Origin: CAZVRZ01 sp964629965
GTDB lineage: Bacteria > Chloroflexota > Anaerolineae > Anaerolineales > UBA4823
Length of the DNA stretch: 8,467 nucleotides
Assembly (NCBI GenBank): GCA_964629965.1
Contig: CAZVRZ010000198.1
Coordinates: 1-8,467 of the forward strand
Reading direction: 5' to 3'
How positions within the stretch are numbered: position 1 is the stretch's first letter; every line of letters starts with the position of its first letter. Made by a program: the position numbers and the translations under genes. Below, piece by piece: positions 7,184-8,467 of the stretch. Below the pieces are notes generated by a model. The model worked only from the letters and a program-made list of their open reading frames with translations, was not told the DNA's origin and did no database searches.

Positions 7184-7219
7184 ACCGGTGCTCTTCACCG
7201 GACCGGTGTTCTTCACCGG
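7184..7219. repeat. Two tandem 18-bp palindromic repeats in the cydA-cydB spacer
   Basis: ACCGGTGCTCTTCACCGG (7184-7201) is followed directly by a second copy (7202-7219) that differs by one base, C7191 versus T7209. Each copy is itself an inverted repeat, CCGGTG-5 nt-CACCGG, so the mRNA between cydA and cydB can form two consecutive 6-bp hairpins. On the transcribed strand the second hairpin is followed by TAATTTTGC, only a weak U-rich tail, then the cydB Shine-Dalgarno. A stability or partial-attenuation element is plausible; a complete terminator is not. Confidence 0.8.
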
Positions 7220-7250
7220 ACGCGTCTCTACTGAGCGTGATTCTGGGTAC

Positions 7251-8467
7251 TTATTTTTTCGCCTTGGCAGCGGCTGGCCGGGGCCCTTTTTTGGCGTTCA
7301 CGGCGGGTTCGTCAGCAGCGGTAGGGCCGGCCTTGGCATACTTGAACAGCAAGTAGACCGTGGCGGTGATCAGCAGGCCATACACCAGGATGTAGCCGAG
7401 CAGCGAAACCCACAACATACCGGCGCTGACGGTGGGCGAGACGCCGTCTTCCAGTTTGACCAGGCCATAGACAACCCACGGGAAGCGTCCCACCTCGGTC
7501 AGCAGCCAACCGGTGGTGTTCGCCATGTAGGGCAGCAGGGCGGTCAGGGTCAAGGCCTTCAGCACCAGGGGCGGCTGCTTATCGAACTTCTTTTTCCAGA
7601 TCAAAAATAAGGCGTATGCAGCCACGGCGATCATGGCGGTTCCGGCTCCGACCATGATACGGAAGCTCCAGTAGGTGATGAACACGGGCGGAATGTAGTT
7701 GCCTGGCCCGTATTGGGCTTCATATTCTGCCTGCAGGTTATTCAACCCCTTAACTTCGCCAGTGAGCTTGTTGTAGGAAAGAAAACTGAGCATGTTGGGA
7801 ATGCGCAGGGCAAATATTTCCCGACGCTCTTCAAAGTTGCTGAAGGAGATCAGCGAGAGGGGGGCCGGATCCTGGCTTTCCCACAGCGATTCGGCGGCCG
7901 CCATTTTCATGGGCTGCATGCGTACCATGTACTGCGCCTGGGCGTGCCCGATCAGCAGCAGCAGTCCCGAAAAAAGCAAGCCGGTGACAGCAGCCAGGCC
8001 AAATGATCTCTGGAACAGATCGATTTCATTCTTGCGCATCAGGTGGTAAACGCTGATGCTCAGGATCAGGAAGGCCGCCGTTGCCATGCCGGAGGCCAGC
8101 ACGTGCGGGAATTGATAAAAGATATTGGTGTTGAAGACCAGCTCGGCAAAGTTTGTCATCACGGCCCGGCCGTTTTCGATGGCATAGCCCACTGGCTGCT
8201 GCATGAAGGAGTTGGCGATCAAGATCCACAAGGCAGAGACGTTTGAGCCGATTGCCACCAGCCAGATGGCGACCAGGTGGGCCGGATGGCCGGTCAATTC
8301 CCTGACGTGTTCCAGAACGCGCCGATACTGTTCGATCTGGTTTTCAAAATCCTCGTGATGCCTCTCTCCATCGACATACAGCGGAATGTCTTCGGCGCAT
8401 TTTTGCTCTACAACCGCCATCCGGGTCAGGCCGTGGTCCCGCATGTAGATGGCGGTCTGCTCGGCAA
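7251..8467 (-). CDS. cydA: Cytochrome bd quinol oxidase subunit I, partial at window edge, with atypical N-terminal segment
   Basis: 404 residues are visible; the frame runs off the right edge. From about visible residue 62 it is clearly CydA: AHLVAIWLVAIGSNVSALWI; H121 in QFPHVLASGM, matching the heme b558 ligand H186 of E. coli; QPMKMAAAE; R269 and M271 in FRIMVG, matching R391 and the second b558 ligand M393; and E324 in TEVGRFPW, matching E445. The periplasmic Q-loop is short, as in the CydA-S type. The C-terminus carries a Lys/Ala-rich tail. Subunit I binds all three hemes and the quinol. The first ~62 visible residues, however, are charged and soluble-looking and replace the expected membrane helices, so the equivalents of H19, E99 and E107 are not seen. 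It is the first visible gene of the cyd operon; its promoter is outside the window. Confidence 0.9.
   Translation of the reverse strand, partial: AEQTAIYMRDHGLTRMAVVEQKCAEDIPLYVDGERHHEDFENQIEQYRRVLEHVRELTGHPAHLVAIWLVAIGSNVSALWILIANSFMQQPVGYAIENGRAVMTNFAELVFNTNIFYQFPHVLASGMATAAFLILSISVYHLMRKNEIDLFQRSFGLAAVTGLLFSGLLLLIGHAQAQYMVRMQPMKMAAAESLWESQDPAPLSLISFSNFEERREIFALRIPNMLSFLSYNKLTGEVKGLNNLQAEYEAQYGPGNYIPPVFITYWSFRIMVGAGTAMIAVAAYALFLIWKKKFDKQPPLVLKALTLTALLPYMANTTGWLLTEVGRFPWVVYGLVKLEDGVSPTVSAGMLWVSLLGYILVYGLLITATVYLLFKYAKAGPTAADEPAVNAKKGPRPAAAKAKK
8283..8467 (-). other. Unrecognised soluble-type coding segment fused in frame to cydA
   Basis: The open frame encodes about 62 residues rich in Glu, His and Arg, including MAVVEQKCAEDIPLYVDG and HHEDFENQIEQYRRVLEHV. 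The latter would make a charged amphipathic helix. There is no hydrophobic segment, and the other two minus-strand frames do not give CydA membrane helices either, so a simple frameshift does not explain it. I do not recognise the family. The switch to CydA homology falls at about 8283-8290 (TGHPAHLVAIW). Confidence 0.55.

Noticed and set aside
7157..7216. Longer cydB beginning at the GTG at 7216
   Set aside because: The added 20 residues come from the tandem repeats, and a strong Shine-Dalgarno directly precedes the ATG at 7156.
6416..7234. 272-residue plus-strand frame opposite cydB, and similar 200-225-residue plus-strand frames opposite cydDC
   Set aside because: Their composition is Gln/Gly/His/Arg-rich, they show no family resemblance, and the minus-strand genes there have complete motifs.

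Overview
The window looks like a scaffold from a moderately GC-rich bacterium. A run of 10 N shows it is a draft assembly. The probable source is a Chloroflexota (Anaerolineae-like) organism. This rests only on overall protein character, an M29 aminopeptidase and a one-piece CydDC exporter, so the taxonomy is an inference, not a measurement.

Layout. Positions 1-177 hold no gene but contain several competing inverted repeats. On the minus strand, 178-774 encodes a PHP-domain phosphoesterase-like protein and 919-1331 a VOC/glyoxalase-family enzyme interrupted by the assembly gap. An AT-rich region (about 1332-1454) carries back-to-back candidate promoters. The plus-strand gene 1455-2564 is an M29-family metallo-aminopeptidase. 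Its stop codon overlaps the stop of the next, convergent gene by 4 bases.

From 2561 to the right edge the minus strand is a cytochrome bd oxidase operon, transcribed right to left as cydA - cydB - cydDC. CydA and CydB form the membrane quinol:O2 oxidoreductase. CydDC, here one 1191-residue polypeptide carrying both ABC half-transporters, belongs to the exporter family needed for bd oxidase assembly. cydB and cydDC are almost contiguous and lie in the same reading frame. cydA and cydB are separated by a 94-nt spacer with two tandem palindromic repeats.

The most notable oddity is the 5' end of cydA. From about 8283 to the window edge the open frame continues, but the encoded ~62 residues are charged and soluble-looking. 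They do not resemble the membrane helices that normally precede this part of CydA, so the heme-ligand His and the conserved Glu residues of the N-terminal region are absent from view. This is either an assembly chimera, a rearranged gene or an unusual fusion. Otherwise the window is ordinary respiratory and housekeeping content, and I did not find a convincing undescribed system.
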